The notes under the pieces are model-generated. The model did no database searches. It was not told the DNA's origin and worked only from the letters and a program-made list of their open reading frames with translations. Position numbers and translations under genes: made by a program. 64,000 bases of DNA from Ruminococcus sp. GTDB lineage: Bacteria > Bacillota > Clostridia > Oscillospirales > Acutalibacteraceae. The DNA lies in assembly GCA_003521625.1 (NCBI GenBank), contig DPHV01000031.1, forward strand, positions 74,985 to 138,984, read 5' to 3'. Position 1 is the stretch's first letter, and each line of letters opens with the position of its first letter. Of this stretch, positions 15,611-22,128 are shown piece after piece.

Positions 15611-16978
15611 TTACATCGGAGGCATACCGCCCATCGGCATTCCGCCGAGTCCGGGGAGCATCTTTTTCTTTTTCTTCTTGCCGTTTTTGCCCTTTGACTT
15701 AATCTGTTTCATCATCTTCTGCATCTGCTCAAGCTGTTTGATAAGGCGGTTGACTTCTTCAACCGATCTGCCCGAGCCTGCCGCAATTCTGCGCTTTCTT
15801 GACGGATTCAGGACTGACGGATTTGTTCTTTCTTCCTCTGTCATTGAGAGGATAATCGCCTGAACCCAGTCAATCTGTCTGTCGTCAATGTCAACGTCCT
15901 CAAGCTGTTTACCCAGTCCGGGAATTTTAGCAAGAATACCCTTAATCGGTCCCATTTTCTTGACCTGCTCAAACTGCTCGTTTAAGTCGTTGAAGTCGAA
16001 CTTGTTGGACATCATTTTCTGCGCCATTTGTTCGGCTTTTTTCTGGTCAATCTTGCTCTGTGCGTCCTCAATAAGAGTGAGCACGTCGCCCATTCCGAGA
16101 ATACGGCTTGCCATACGGTCGGGGTGGAAAACCTCAATATCCTCAAGCTTTTCGCCCGTACCGGCAAACTTAATCGGCTTGCCCGTTACAGCCTTTACAG
16201 AAAGAGCCGCACCGCCTCTTGTGTCGCCGTCAAGCTTTGTGAGAATTACGCCCGAAATTTCGAGCAGCTCGTTAAAGCTCTTTGCAACGTTTACAGCGTC
16301 CTGACCTGTCATAGAGTCGATTACAAGCAGGATTTCATCGGGATTAACCTCAGCCTTGACCTCTTTAAGCTCGTTCATAAGAGCCTCGTCAATGTGAAGT
16401 CGTCCTGCGGTGTCGAGGATTACAACGTCGTTGCCGTAGTCCTTTGCCTGTCTGATTGCGGCTTTTGCAATCTTGACGGGATTTTCCGTTCCCATTTCAA
16501 ATACGGGAACGCCTGCCTTGCCGCCGACAACCTTTAACTGGTCAATAGCGGCGGGACGGTAGATGTCGCAGGCAACAAGCAACGGTCTGCGGTTCTGCTT
16601 CTTAAGCATTTTTGCAAGCTTTGCCGCATGTGTTGTTTTACCCGAGCCCTGCAAGCCGCAGAGCATAATAACTGTCGGTGGCTTTGACGCAAATTCAATT
16701 CTTGCACCCTCACCGCCCATCAAGCTTGTAAGCTCTTCGTCAACTATTTTAATTACCATCTGCGCAGGAGTAAGACTTTCCATAACGTCCTGACCTACCG
16801 CACGCTCGGTAACCTTGTTTGTGAAATCCTTGGCAACCTTGTAGTTTACGTCAGCTTCAAGCAGTGCGAGCCTTACCTCTCGCATTGCCTCCTTAACGTC
16901 ACTCTCGGAAAGCTTGCCCTTGTTTTTCAGTTTTTTGAATGCGTTGCTTAACTTGTCTGCAAGTCCTTCAAATGCCAT
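15611..16978 (-). CDS. ffh: Signal recognition particle protein Ffh
   Basis: A 455-residue SRP54 GTPase that binds signal sequences and 4.5S RNA and directs nascent membrane proteins to FtsY and the translocon. The order is an N-terminal four-helix N domain, a G domain with GLQGSGKTTHAAKLAK (about 108-122), DTAGRLHID and TKLDGD, and a methionine-rich M domain whose tail ends in a Lys stretch and LPGLGGMPMGGMPPM. The length is normal. It is preceded by ylxM and followed by rpsP on the minus strand, the classical Firmicute arrangement. The SRP RNA gene is not in this window as far as I can see. Confidence 0.97.
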   Translation of the reverse strand: MAFEGLADKLSNAFKKLKNKGKLSESDVKEAMREVRLALLEADVNYKVAKDFTNKVTERAVGQDVMESLTPAQMVIKIVDEELTSLMGGEGARIEFASKPPTVIMLCGLQGSGKTTHAAKLAKMLKKQNRRPLLVACDIYRPAAIDQLKVVGGKAGVPVFEMGTENPVKIAKAAIRQAKDYGNDVVILDTAGRLHIDEALMNELKEVKAEVNPDEILLVIDSMTGQDAVNVAKSFNELLEISGVILTKLDGDTRGGAALSVKAVTGKPIKFAGTGEKLEDIEVFHPDRMASRILGMGDVLTLIEDAQSKIDQKKAEQMAQKMMSNKFDFNDLNEQFEQVKKMGPIKGILAKIPGLGKQLEDVDIDDRQIDWVQAIILSMTEEERTNPSVLNPSRKRRIAAGSGRSVEEVNRLIKQLEQMQKMMKQIKSKGKNGKKKKKKMLPGLGGMPMGGMPPM

Positions 16979-16989
16979 AAAATTTCCTC

Positions 16990-17340
16990 TTATTCTTTAA
17001 GTGCGTCTGCCGTATTTTTAATTTTGTCGGCAAGCGATTTGATGTTGTTGTCGTGTGAATTGTCAAAGATTTGCTGAGCAATGGCTGAAATTTCTTCAAG
17101 CCCTTTTTCAAGCTCACAGAATCTTTTGTAAAGACCGAGCTTTTTTTCAAAATCAAAAAGCTGTTGTTCGCAGCGCTTGATGCTGTCACGCACACCCTGC
17201 CTTGTGATTCCCGTCTGGTCGGCAATTTCCGAAAGCGACAAATCGTCGTTGTAGTAAAGGTCAATTGCCTGTCTGCCCGACGGCTTCAGAAGCTCGCCGT
17301 AAAAGTCAAACAGCAGTGAAACCTCAATGTTCTTTTCCAT
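16990..17340 (-). CDS. ylxM: YlxM/UPF0122 helix-turn-helix protein
   Basis: A 116-residue protein of the YlxM family with a sigma-70 region 4-like helix-turn-helix (LSLSEIADQTGITRQGVRDSIKRCE, about 30-55) and a helical C terminus. Family members sit immediately before ffh and are thought to act with the SRP pathway. In Streptococcus, YlxM binds SRP components. It is 11 bases upstream of ffh and is the first gene of the operon. A perfect palindrome lies at the likely transcript start (17376-17398), so the protein or another regulator might act there. Confidence 0.93.
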   Translation of the reverse strand: MEKNIEVSLLFDFYGELLKPSGRQAIDLYYNDDLSLSEIADQTGITRQGVRDSIKRCEQQLFDFEKKLGLYKRFCELEKGLEEISAIAQQIFDNSHDNNIKSLADKIKNTADALKE

Positions 17341-17375
17341 TTTTTCAGCTCCCTGCCGTATAAAAGCAAAGTTAT

Positions 17376-17398
17376 GTGTAAAGTAAATTTCTTTACAC
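17376..17398. promoter_or_regulatory. Palindrome at the ylxM transcript start
   Basis: GTGTAAAG and CTTTACAC, perfect 8-bp arms around seven bases, lie just downstream of the -10 box of the ylxM promoter. It may be an operator or a 5' hairpin in the mRNA. Confidence 0.5.
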
Positions 17399-17405
17399 CA
17401 ACGAG

Positions 17406-17434
17406 ATTATAATACATACAGCCTGTTTTGTCAA
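17406..17434 (-). promoter_or_regulatory. Promoter of ylxM-ffh-rpsP-khpA operon
   Basis: Minus-strand TTGACA (17429-17434) and TATAAT (17406-17411), both perfect, have a 17-base spacer. The rest of the gap up to 17683 is AT-rich and shows no other feature that I recognise. Confidence 0.85.
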
Positions 17435-17683
17435 GAAAATTCTGAAAAATTTAATTTACAATTTTCATACTTATATATGTATATTTATTGCGGTGAATAA
17501 TTTTGAACAAAAACAAAACTGTTTACACGCCTTTTATGTTGTGTATTTTTTACTTTATTATGAAGAAGTAACAATAAATATTACAAACAAGACATTTTTA
17601 TGACTTGCGTTTTCGTCACATTTTACAAAATTTAAAATTTTAGTAAAAAAAACTATTTTTTGTGAGTTTTTCTTTTGAATTTG

Positions 17684-17692
17684 TGGTATAAT
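17684..17692 (+). promoter_or_regulatory. Extended -10 promoter for phoH operon
   Basis: TGGTATAAT is an extended -10 element without a clear -35 box. The start would be near 17699, giving a short leader before the AGGAG at 17716. Confidence 0.55.
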
Positions 17693-17756
17693 TGTTTTGT
17701 TAAATTTGTAGAAACAGGAGTTTTGCCTTACGGAACAAATTCTGAATATTGATAGA

Positions 17757-18686
17757 ATGGAAAGCGCAGTTGCCCTTTTTGGCAGTTTTGACGAGAATAT
17801 AAAAATTATCGAAAAGGAGTTCGGCGTTCGCATAACCTGCCGTGACAGCGAGCTTAAAATCGACGGCGAGGCTGAAAAAGTTTCAAAAGCAGGCAGGGTG
17901 ATTGAAAGCTTGTTGCGGCTTATTAACCGAGGAGAGTTGCTTTCGGAACAGAACATTCGCTACTGCATTTCGCTTGTTAATGAGGACAGCGAGGAAAAAA
18001 TCGAACAGCTTGCAGGCGACTGTATCTGCATAACCTCAAAGGGCAAGCCGATTAAGCCAAAAACAATCGGTCAGAAACGCTACTGCAATATGATAGCCGA
18101 CAACACAATCACAATCGGCGTAGGACCTGCCGGAACAGGCAAGACCTATCTTGCGGTTGCAATGGCGGTTACGGCGTTTCGCAGTAAGCAGATTAACCGA
18201 ATTATTCTGACTCGTCCTGCCGTTGAAGCAGGCGAAAAGCTCGGCTTTCTTCCCGGTGATTTGCAAAGCAAGGTTGACCCTTATCTTCGTCCTCTGTACG
18301 ATGCGCTTTTTGATATGCTCGGTGCAGAAACGTATCAGAAATACGTTGAGCGAGGCAATATTGAGGTTGCACCCCTTGCGTATATGCGAGGCAGAACGCT
18401 TGACGACAGCTTTATTATCCTTGACGAAGCGCAGAACACTACAAGCGAGCAGATGAAGATGTTTCTTACTCGTCTCGGCTTTAACTCCAAAATGGTAATC
18501 ACGGGCGATATTACGCAGATTGACTTGCCGAGAGGAGCCAAAAGCGGACTGAAGGACTGCATTAAAATCCTGAAAAATATTGAGGGTATAGGAAGCTGTA
18601 CCTTTGACGAACGTGACGTTGTGCGCCACCGACTTGTTCAGGATATTATCAAGGCTTACGCAAAATACGAAAATACAAGAACATAA
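17757..18686 (+). CDS. phoH: PhoH-like ATPase
   Basis: A PhoH-family P-loop ATPase, at least 309 residues. An N-terminal KH-like region is followed by Walker A GPAGTGKTYLA (about 122-132), LTRPAVEAGEKLGFLPGD and Walker B FIILDEAQN, and a TGDITQIDLP segment. The family is linked to RNA metabolism and is normally next to ybeY. The start is uncertain. The ATG at 17757 has no ribosome site, while AGGAG at 17716-17720 is ideally placed for translation from about 17727-17730, where the same frame is open (LTEQILNIDR) and looks like genuine PhoH N terminus but offers only CTT or ACG as first codon. It is first in the run leading to ybeY, dgkA and era. Confidence 0.93.
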   Translation: MESAVALFGSFDENIKIIEKEFGVRITCRDSELKIDGEAEKVSKAGRVIESLLRLINRGELLSEQNIRYCISLVNEDSEEKIEQLAGDCICITSKGKPIKPKTIGQKRYCNMIADNTITIGVGPAGTGKTYLAVAMAVTAFRSKQINRIILTRPAVEAGEKLGFLPGDLQSKVDPYLRPLYDALFDMLGAETYQKYVERGNIEVAPLAYMRGRTLDDSFIILDEAQNTTSEQMKMFLTRLGFNSKMVITGDITQIDLPRGAKSGLKDCIKILKNIEGIGSCTFDERDVVRHRLVQDIIKAYAKYENTRT

Positions 18687-18742
18687 CACAATTTGGGTAT
18701 CGGGTTATGTTTGAATAAATATGTTGAAAGGAATGATTTATA

Positions 18743-19255
18743 ATGGCAGACAACAAAATCAGAGTAGTGATAACGAACAAACAGAAGACAGTAAAAATTC
18801 CTACGGGAATCAGAATGCTTGTGCGCCGTTGCTGTAACGCAGTGCTCCAGCTTGAAAAATTTGAAGGTCCTGCTGAAATCAGCGTTACCTTTACCGATAA
18901 TAAGGGCATAAAGGAGCTTAACAAGCAGTACCGCAACAAGGATATTGAAACAGACGTGCTTTCATTCCCGATGGGTGAAAACGGCGTTTATGATACCGAT
19001 ATGGAAACAGGCGCAAAGATTCTCGGCGACGTTGTAATTTCAATGGAAAAGGCAAGAGATCAGGCTGAACTTTTCGGTCATTCGCTCCAGAGAGAGGTCG
19101 GCTATCTCACCGCTCACAGCGTTCTGCACCTTCTTGGCTATGACCATATGGAGAACCTTGAAAAGGTAAGAATGAGAGAAAAGGAAGAGCTTATTATGGA
19201 ACAGCTCGGACTTCCCGCATCATCAAGCTACATAGTTGATGACGCCTTGATTTGA
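18743..19255 (+). CDS. ybeY: Endoribonuclease/rRNA maturation factor YbeY
   Basis: A 170-residue zinc-dependent YbeY protein, involved in 16S rRNA 3' end maturation and ribosome quality control. The metal site HSVLHLLGYDH (about 128-138) carries the three histidines. The usual Gly after the first His is Ser here. Upstream are the conserved ELNKQYRNKDIETDVLSFP and GDVVIS segments. AAGGA lies ten bases before the ATG. The gene follows phoH by 56 bases and abuts dgkA by one base, the standard Firmicute order. Confidence 0.96.
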   Translation: MADNKIRVVITNKQKTVKIPTGIRMLVRRCCNAVLQLEKFEGPAEISVTFTDNKGIKELNKQYRNKDIETDVLSFPMGENGVYDTDMETGAKILGDVVISMEKARDQAELFGHSLQREVGYLTAHSVLHLLGYDHMENLEKVRMREKEELIMEQLGLPASSSYIVDDALI

Positions 19256-19256
19256 T

Positions 19257-19745
19257 ATGAAAAAGCAGATTTTAAGCTTTAAATGTGCCTTTCGGGGTAT
19301 ATGGTACACGGTTAAAAGTGAAAGCCATATGAGGTTTCATATGGTTGCAGGCTTTTACGTTCTGCTGTTTTCGCTTTTCTACAATTTTTCGGCGGCACAG
19401 ACGGCTTTGCTGATTATCCTCATAGCCCTTATTATGTTCGCTGAAATTGTAAACACCTGTATTGAGGAGCTTTGCAATCTGATTTGTGACAGGTACGAGC
19501 CGCTTATAAGAGTTGCCAAGGATACTGCGGCAGGGGCGGTGCTTGTGCTGTCAATTGCGGCGGCAATCACTGCCGTAATATTCTTCCTTGATTTTGACGT
19601 TTTGTACGGGATTTTTCTGTTCTTTTGCGCTAATCCCGTTTTGCTTGTGTTGCTATTAATTTCAGCCGTTTTTTCGGTTGTTTTTATAGTTCTCGGCCCT
19701 GTCGGAATTAAGGAAAAGCTTTTACGCTTAAAAGTAAAAAAGTAA
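19257..19745 (+). CDS. dgkA: Diacylglycerol/undecaprenol kinase with C-terminal extension
   Basis: A 162-residue integral membrane kinase of the DgkA family. In Gram-positives it phosphorylates undecaprenol to feed the lipid carrier pool used by mraY and murG. The family signature is clear: the N-terminal FKCAFRGIWYTVKSE, the catalytic block ALIMFAEIVNTCIEELCNL, and the RVAKDTAAGAVLVLS helix. Usual Gram-positive members are about 120-140 residues. Here about 40 extra residues add one or two hydrophobic segments (VLLVLLLISAVFSVVFIVLG) and a basic tail. It is translated almost overlapping ybeY and ends before a terminator. Confidence 0.93.
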   Translation: MKKQILSFKCAFRGIWYTVKSESHMRFHMVAGFYVLLFSLFYNFSAAQTALLIILIALIMFAEIVNTCIEELCNLICDRYEPLIRVAKDTAAGAVLVLSIAAAITAVIFFLDFDVLYGIFLFFCANPVLLVLLLISAVFSVVFIVLGPVGIKEKLLRLKVKK

Positions 19746-19751
19746 TTAAAA

Positions 19752-19783
19752 GGGGCATACTGTATCCGGTTTGCCCCAAATTT
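19752..19783 (+). terminator. Rho-independent terminator before era
   Basis: GGGGCA (19752-19757) pairs with TGCCCC (19772-19777) and is followed by AAATTTTT. The stem is short with a 14-base loop, so it may be partial or leaky. Confidence 0.6.
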
Positions 19784-19801
19784 TTGTATAAGAGGTAATT
19801 G

Positions 19802-20710
19802 ATGAATACTAATGATAAATCGGCTTTTGTCGCTATAGTCGGCAGACCGAATGTCGGCAAAAGCTCAATACTTAACAGACTTCTCGGTCAGAAAATCGCA
19901 ATAGTTTCAAGCAAGCCGCAGACTACACGTAACAGAATAACGGGTGTGCTCACCGACGGCGAATATCAGCTTGTTTTCTTTGATACACCCGGTATGCACA
20001 AGCCGAAAAACTCACTCGGCAAGTATATGGTGCGCTCCGTCAACGAATCAGTCGGCGGAGTTGACTGCTGTATGCTTGTTGTTGAAGCAGGCAAAGAGCC
20101 GACAAACACAGAGCTTGTGCTCATTGAAAAATTCAAGTCGCTTGAAATGCCTGCAATCCTTGCAATCAACAAGATTGATATGCTAAAGGAAAAGGACGCA
20201 TTGATGAAGCAGATTCTTGACTATACAAAGCTTTACAATTTCGATGCAGTCGTACCCGTAAGCGCACAGGACGGAAGCGGAATGGACGAGCTTTTAGACG
20301 AGCTTAAAAAGCAGTCGGTTGATGGCGGACATTACTTTGACGACGATACACTCACCGACCAGCCCGAAAGGGTAATTGTAGCCGAGATTATCCGTGAAAA
20401 GATTTTAAGGCTCTGTGACAAGGAAATCCCTCACGGTACGGCTGTTGTAATCGAAAAGATGAAAACAAGGAACAACGGAATCTTGGATATTGACGCTACA
20501 ATTTTCTGCGAACGTGACACGCACAAGAGAATCATAATCGGAAAGAACGGCACAATGCTTAAGAAAATCAGCACATTCGCCCGTCAGGACATAGAAAACT
20601 TTTTTGACTGCAAGGTATTTTTGCAGACGTGGGTAAAGGTCAAAGAGGACTGGCGCAACCGTGCACAGATTTTGCAGAATTTCGGTTTTGACGAAAAGAA
20701 TTTTGATTGA
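19802..20710 (+). CDS. era: GTPase Era
   Basis: A 302-residue Era, the GTPase that binds the 3' end of 16S rRNA during 30S assembly. The G1 motif is GRPNVGKSS (14-22), the G3 motif is DTPGMH, the G4 motif is NKID, and a C-terminal KH domain contains IIIGKNGTMLKKI. The start is the ATG at 19802, with AGAGG seven bases upstream. The preceding TTG is in frame but too close to that site. It comes after dgkA without the cdd gene found between them in Bacillus, and is followed at 23 bases by a HIT-family gene. Confidence 0.97.
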   Translation: MNTNDKSAFVAIVGRPNVGKSSILNRLLGQKIAIVSSKPQTTRNRITGVLTDGEYQLVFFDTPGMHKPKNSLGKYMVRSVNESVGGVDCCMLVVEAGKEPTNTELVLIEKFKSLEMPAILAINKIDMLKEKDALMKQILDYTKLYNFDAVVPVSAQDGSGMDELLDELKKQSVDGGHYFDDDTLTDQPERVIVAEIIREKILRLCDKEIPHGTAVVIEKMKTRNNGILDIDATIFCERDTHKRIIIGKNGTMLKKISTFARQDIENFFDCKVFLQTWVKVKEDWRNRAQILQNFGFDEKNFD

Positions 20711-20733
20711 TGATTCAAAATTGAGGTGAAACT

Positions 20734-21174
20734 ATGTGCTTTATCTGCGAACGAATTGAAATGATAAAAAACGGAACGAATCCGTATTTTGTCAAGGAGC
20801 TTGAAACCGGCTACGTTGTAATCGGCGACCACCAGTATTTTAAGGGCTATACGCTTTTCCTATGCAAACAGCATAAAACTGAGCTTCATTTTCTTGATGA
20901 AACGTTCAGAACAAAATTTTTATCTGAAATGGCTGATGTTGCAAAAGCCGTTTACAATGCTTTCGGTGCAGAGAAAATGAATTACGAATGCCTCGGCAAC
21001 GGAGAAACTCATCTTCACTGGCATTTATTTCCCAGAAAGTCGGGCGATATGCCGATAAAAGGTCCCGTCTGGTGGCTCCCAAAGGACGAAATGTACGATG
21101 ATAAAAACCGCCCTTTAGAAGGAGAGCTTGAAGAAATGAAATCAAAATTACTTGCAGAATTAAACAAAATGTAA
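20734..21174 (+). CDS. HIT family nucleotide-binding protein
   Basis: A 146-residue histidine-triad protein. The triad HLHWHLFPR lies near residues 92-100, followed by a C-terminal region with WWLPKDEM. HIT proteins hydrolyse dinucleoside polyphosphates or nucleotide-phosphoramidates. The exact substrate is not predictable. An N-terminal CFIC pair is present, as in several bacterial HIT proteins. GAGGTGA sits six bases upstream of the ATG. Its insertion between era and the yqzL-like/recO pair is a local variation on the usual order. Confidence 0.9.
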   Translation: MCFICERIEMIKNGTNPYFVKELETGYVVIGDHQYFKGYTLFLCKQHKTELHFLDETFRTKFLSEMADVAKAVYNAFGAEKMNYECLGNGETHLHWHLFPRKSGDMPIKGPVWWLPKDEMYDDKNRPLEGELEEMKSKLLAELNKM

Positions 21175-21251
21175 TTCAATTCTAAAAAATCCAAAATCTG
21201 CTTCATATAAAACTGCACTATCCGAAAACAATAATTTCGGAGGTGTTTTAA

Positions 21252-21425
21252 ATGGACGACTGGTATATGTGGCAGGCGTTTTTTACAACGGGCAGCGTTC
21301 TTGACTATCTTCGCTACAAGAGTATCCAGAACGCTAAGGACACCGGTGCTGACACCGTTTTAAGGGAGGAAACCGATGAAATTCCGGACGGAAGGACTTA
21401 TAATCAAGGAACAGAATATTGGTGA
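21252..21425 (+). CDS. yqzL: YqzL-like small protein, overlapping recO
   Basis: A 57-residue reading frame starts at the ATG at 21252, with CGGAGGTG ten bases upstream. The N-terminal half, with W..F..TGSVLDYLRYK, matches the pattern I know for the YqzL family, a small Firmicute protein of unknown function encoded between era and recO in Bacillus. Its last 50 bases overlap the recO start at 21376, so its C terminus (DEIPDGRTYNQGTEYW) is read in another frame over recO and is probably poorly conserved. The overlap suggests translational coupling with recO. A small CCGAAA/TTTCGG stem abuts its ribosome site. Confidence 0.75.
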   Translation: MDDWYMWQAFFTTGSVLDYLRYKSIQNAKDTGADTVLREETDEIPDGRTYNQGTEYW

Positions 21426-22119
21426 GCAGGACAAGCTCGTTTTTGCCCTTACCAAATCCAACGGCGTAATAAAGGCGTTTGTCAGAGGTGCAAAAAATAT
21501 CAAAAATCAGAAGTGCGCCTCAACTTCGCTGCTTTCATATTCCCGATTCACAATCTACAAGGGTCGGGACAGCTACATAATCGGCGACGCACAGACTATC
21601 CGCATTTTTTCAAAGCTGAGAAGCGACGTCAAAAAAATGTGCCTTGCCCAGTATTTCTGCGAGCTTGCGCTGACAATCTGCCCGAGAGAGCAGAAAGCAG
21701 ATTCCTTTTTAAGCCTTATTCTCAATTCGCTGTATCTGCTCGGCGAAGAAAAACGGAGCGCAGAACTTATAAAGCCTTGCTTTGAAATGCGCCTTGCAAG
21801 TATGGCAGGCTATATGCCCGACCTGCGAATGTGCAGAGAGTGCGGAGAATACTGTCCCGATACAATGTATTTTCTCCCAAAGCTCGGTATGCTCGAATGT
21901 GTCGCCTGTCACAATAAAAACGGCGAAATTGCGATTGAGCTTAACCCCTCAACTCTCACAGCCTTACGGCACACTGTTTATGCTGATGATGATAAGTTGT
22001 TTTCATTTTCGCTTTCAGAACAGGGACTTGAGGTGCTGAATCAGGCAAGCGAAAGCTATTTAAAATACAGATTTGAAAAGGATTTCAAAACATTGACATT
22101 TTACAAAATGATAAGTTAA
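21376..22119 (+). CDS. recO: DNA repair protein RecO
   Basis: A 247-residue RecO, which helps load RecA on SSB-coated single strands in the RecFOR pathway. It has an N-terminal OB-fold (TEGLIIKEQNIGEQDKLVFALTKSNG), a helical middle and a zinc site with cysteines in CRECGEYC and CVAC (about 151-177). GGGAGG lies six bases before the ATG. The start lies inside the yqzL-like gene. It is followed nine bases later by mutS2. Confidence 0.96.
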   Translation: MKFRTEGLIIKEQNIGEQDKLVFALTKSNGVIKAFVRGAKNIKNQKCASTSLLSYSRFTIYKGRDSYIIGDAQTIRIFSKLRSDVKKMCLAQYFCELALTICPREQKADSFLSLILNSLYLLGEEKRSAELIKPCFEMRLASMAGYMPDLRMCRECGEYCPDTMYFLPKLGMLECVACHNKNGEIAIELNPSTLTALRHTVYADDDKLFSFSLSEQGLEVLNQASESYLKYRFEKDFKTLTFYKMIS

Positions 22120-22128
22120 GGATAAATT

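Noticed and set aside
16028..16537. Long plus-strand frame inside ffh
   Set aside because: It mirrors the ffh codon pattern. The ffh product is unmistakable over the same bases.
17035..17756. SRP (4.5S) RNA gene near ffh
   Set aside because: I looked for the GGAAGCA-type apical loop and a long hairpin, and found neither here.
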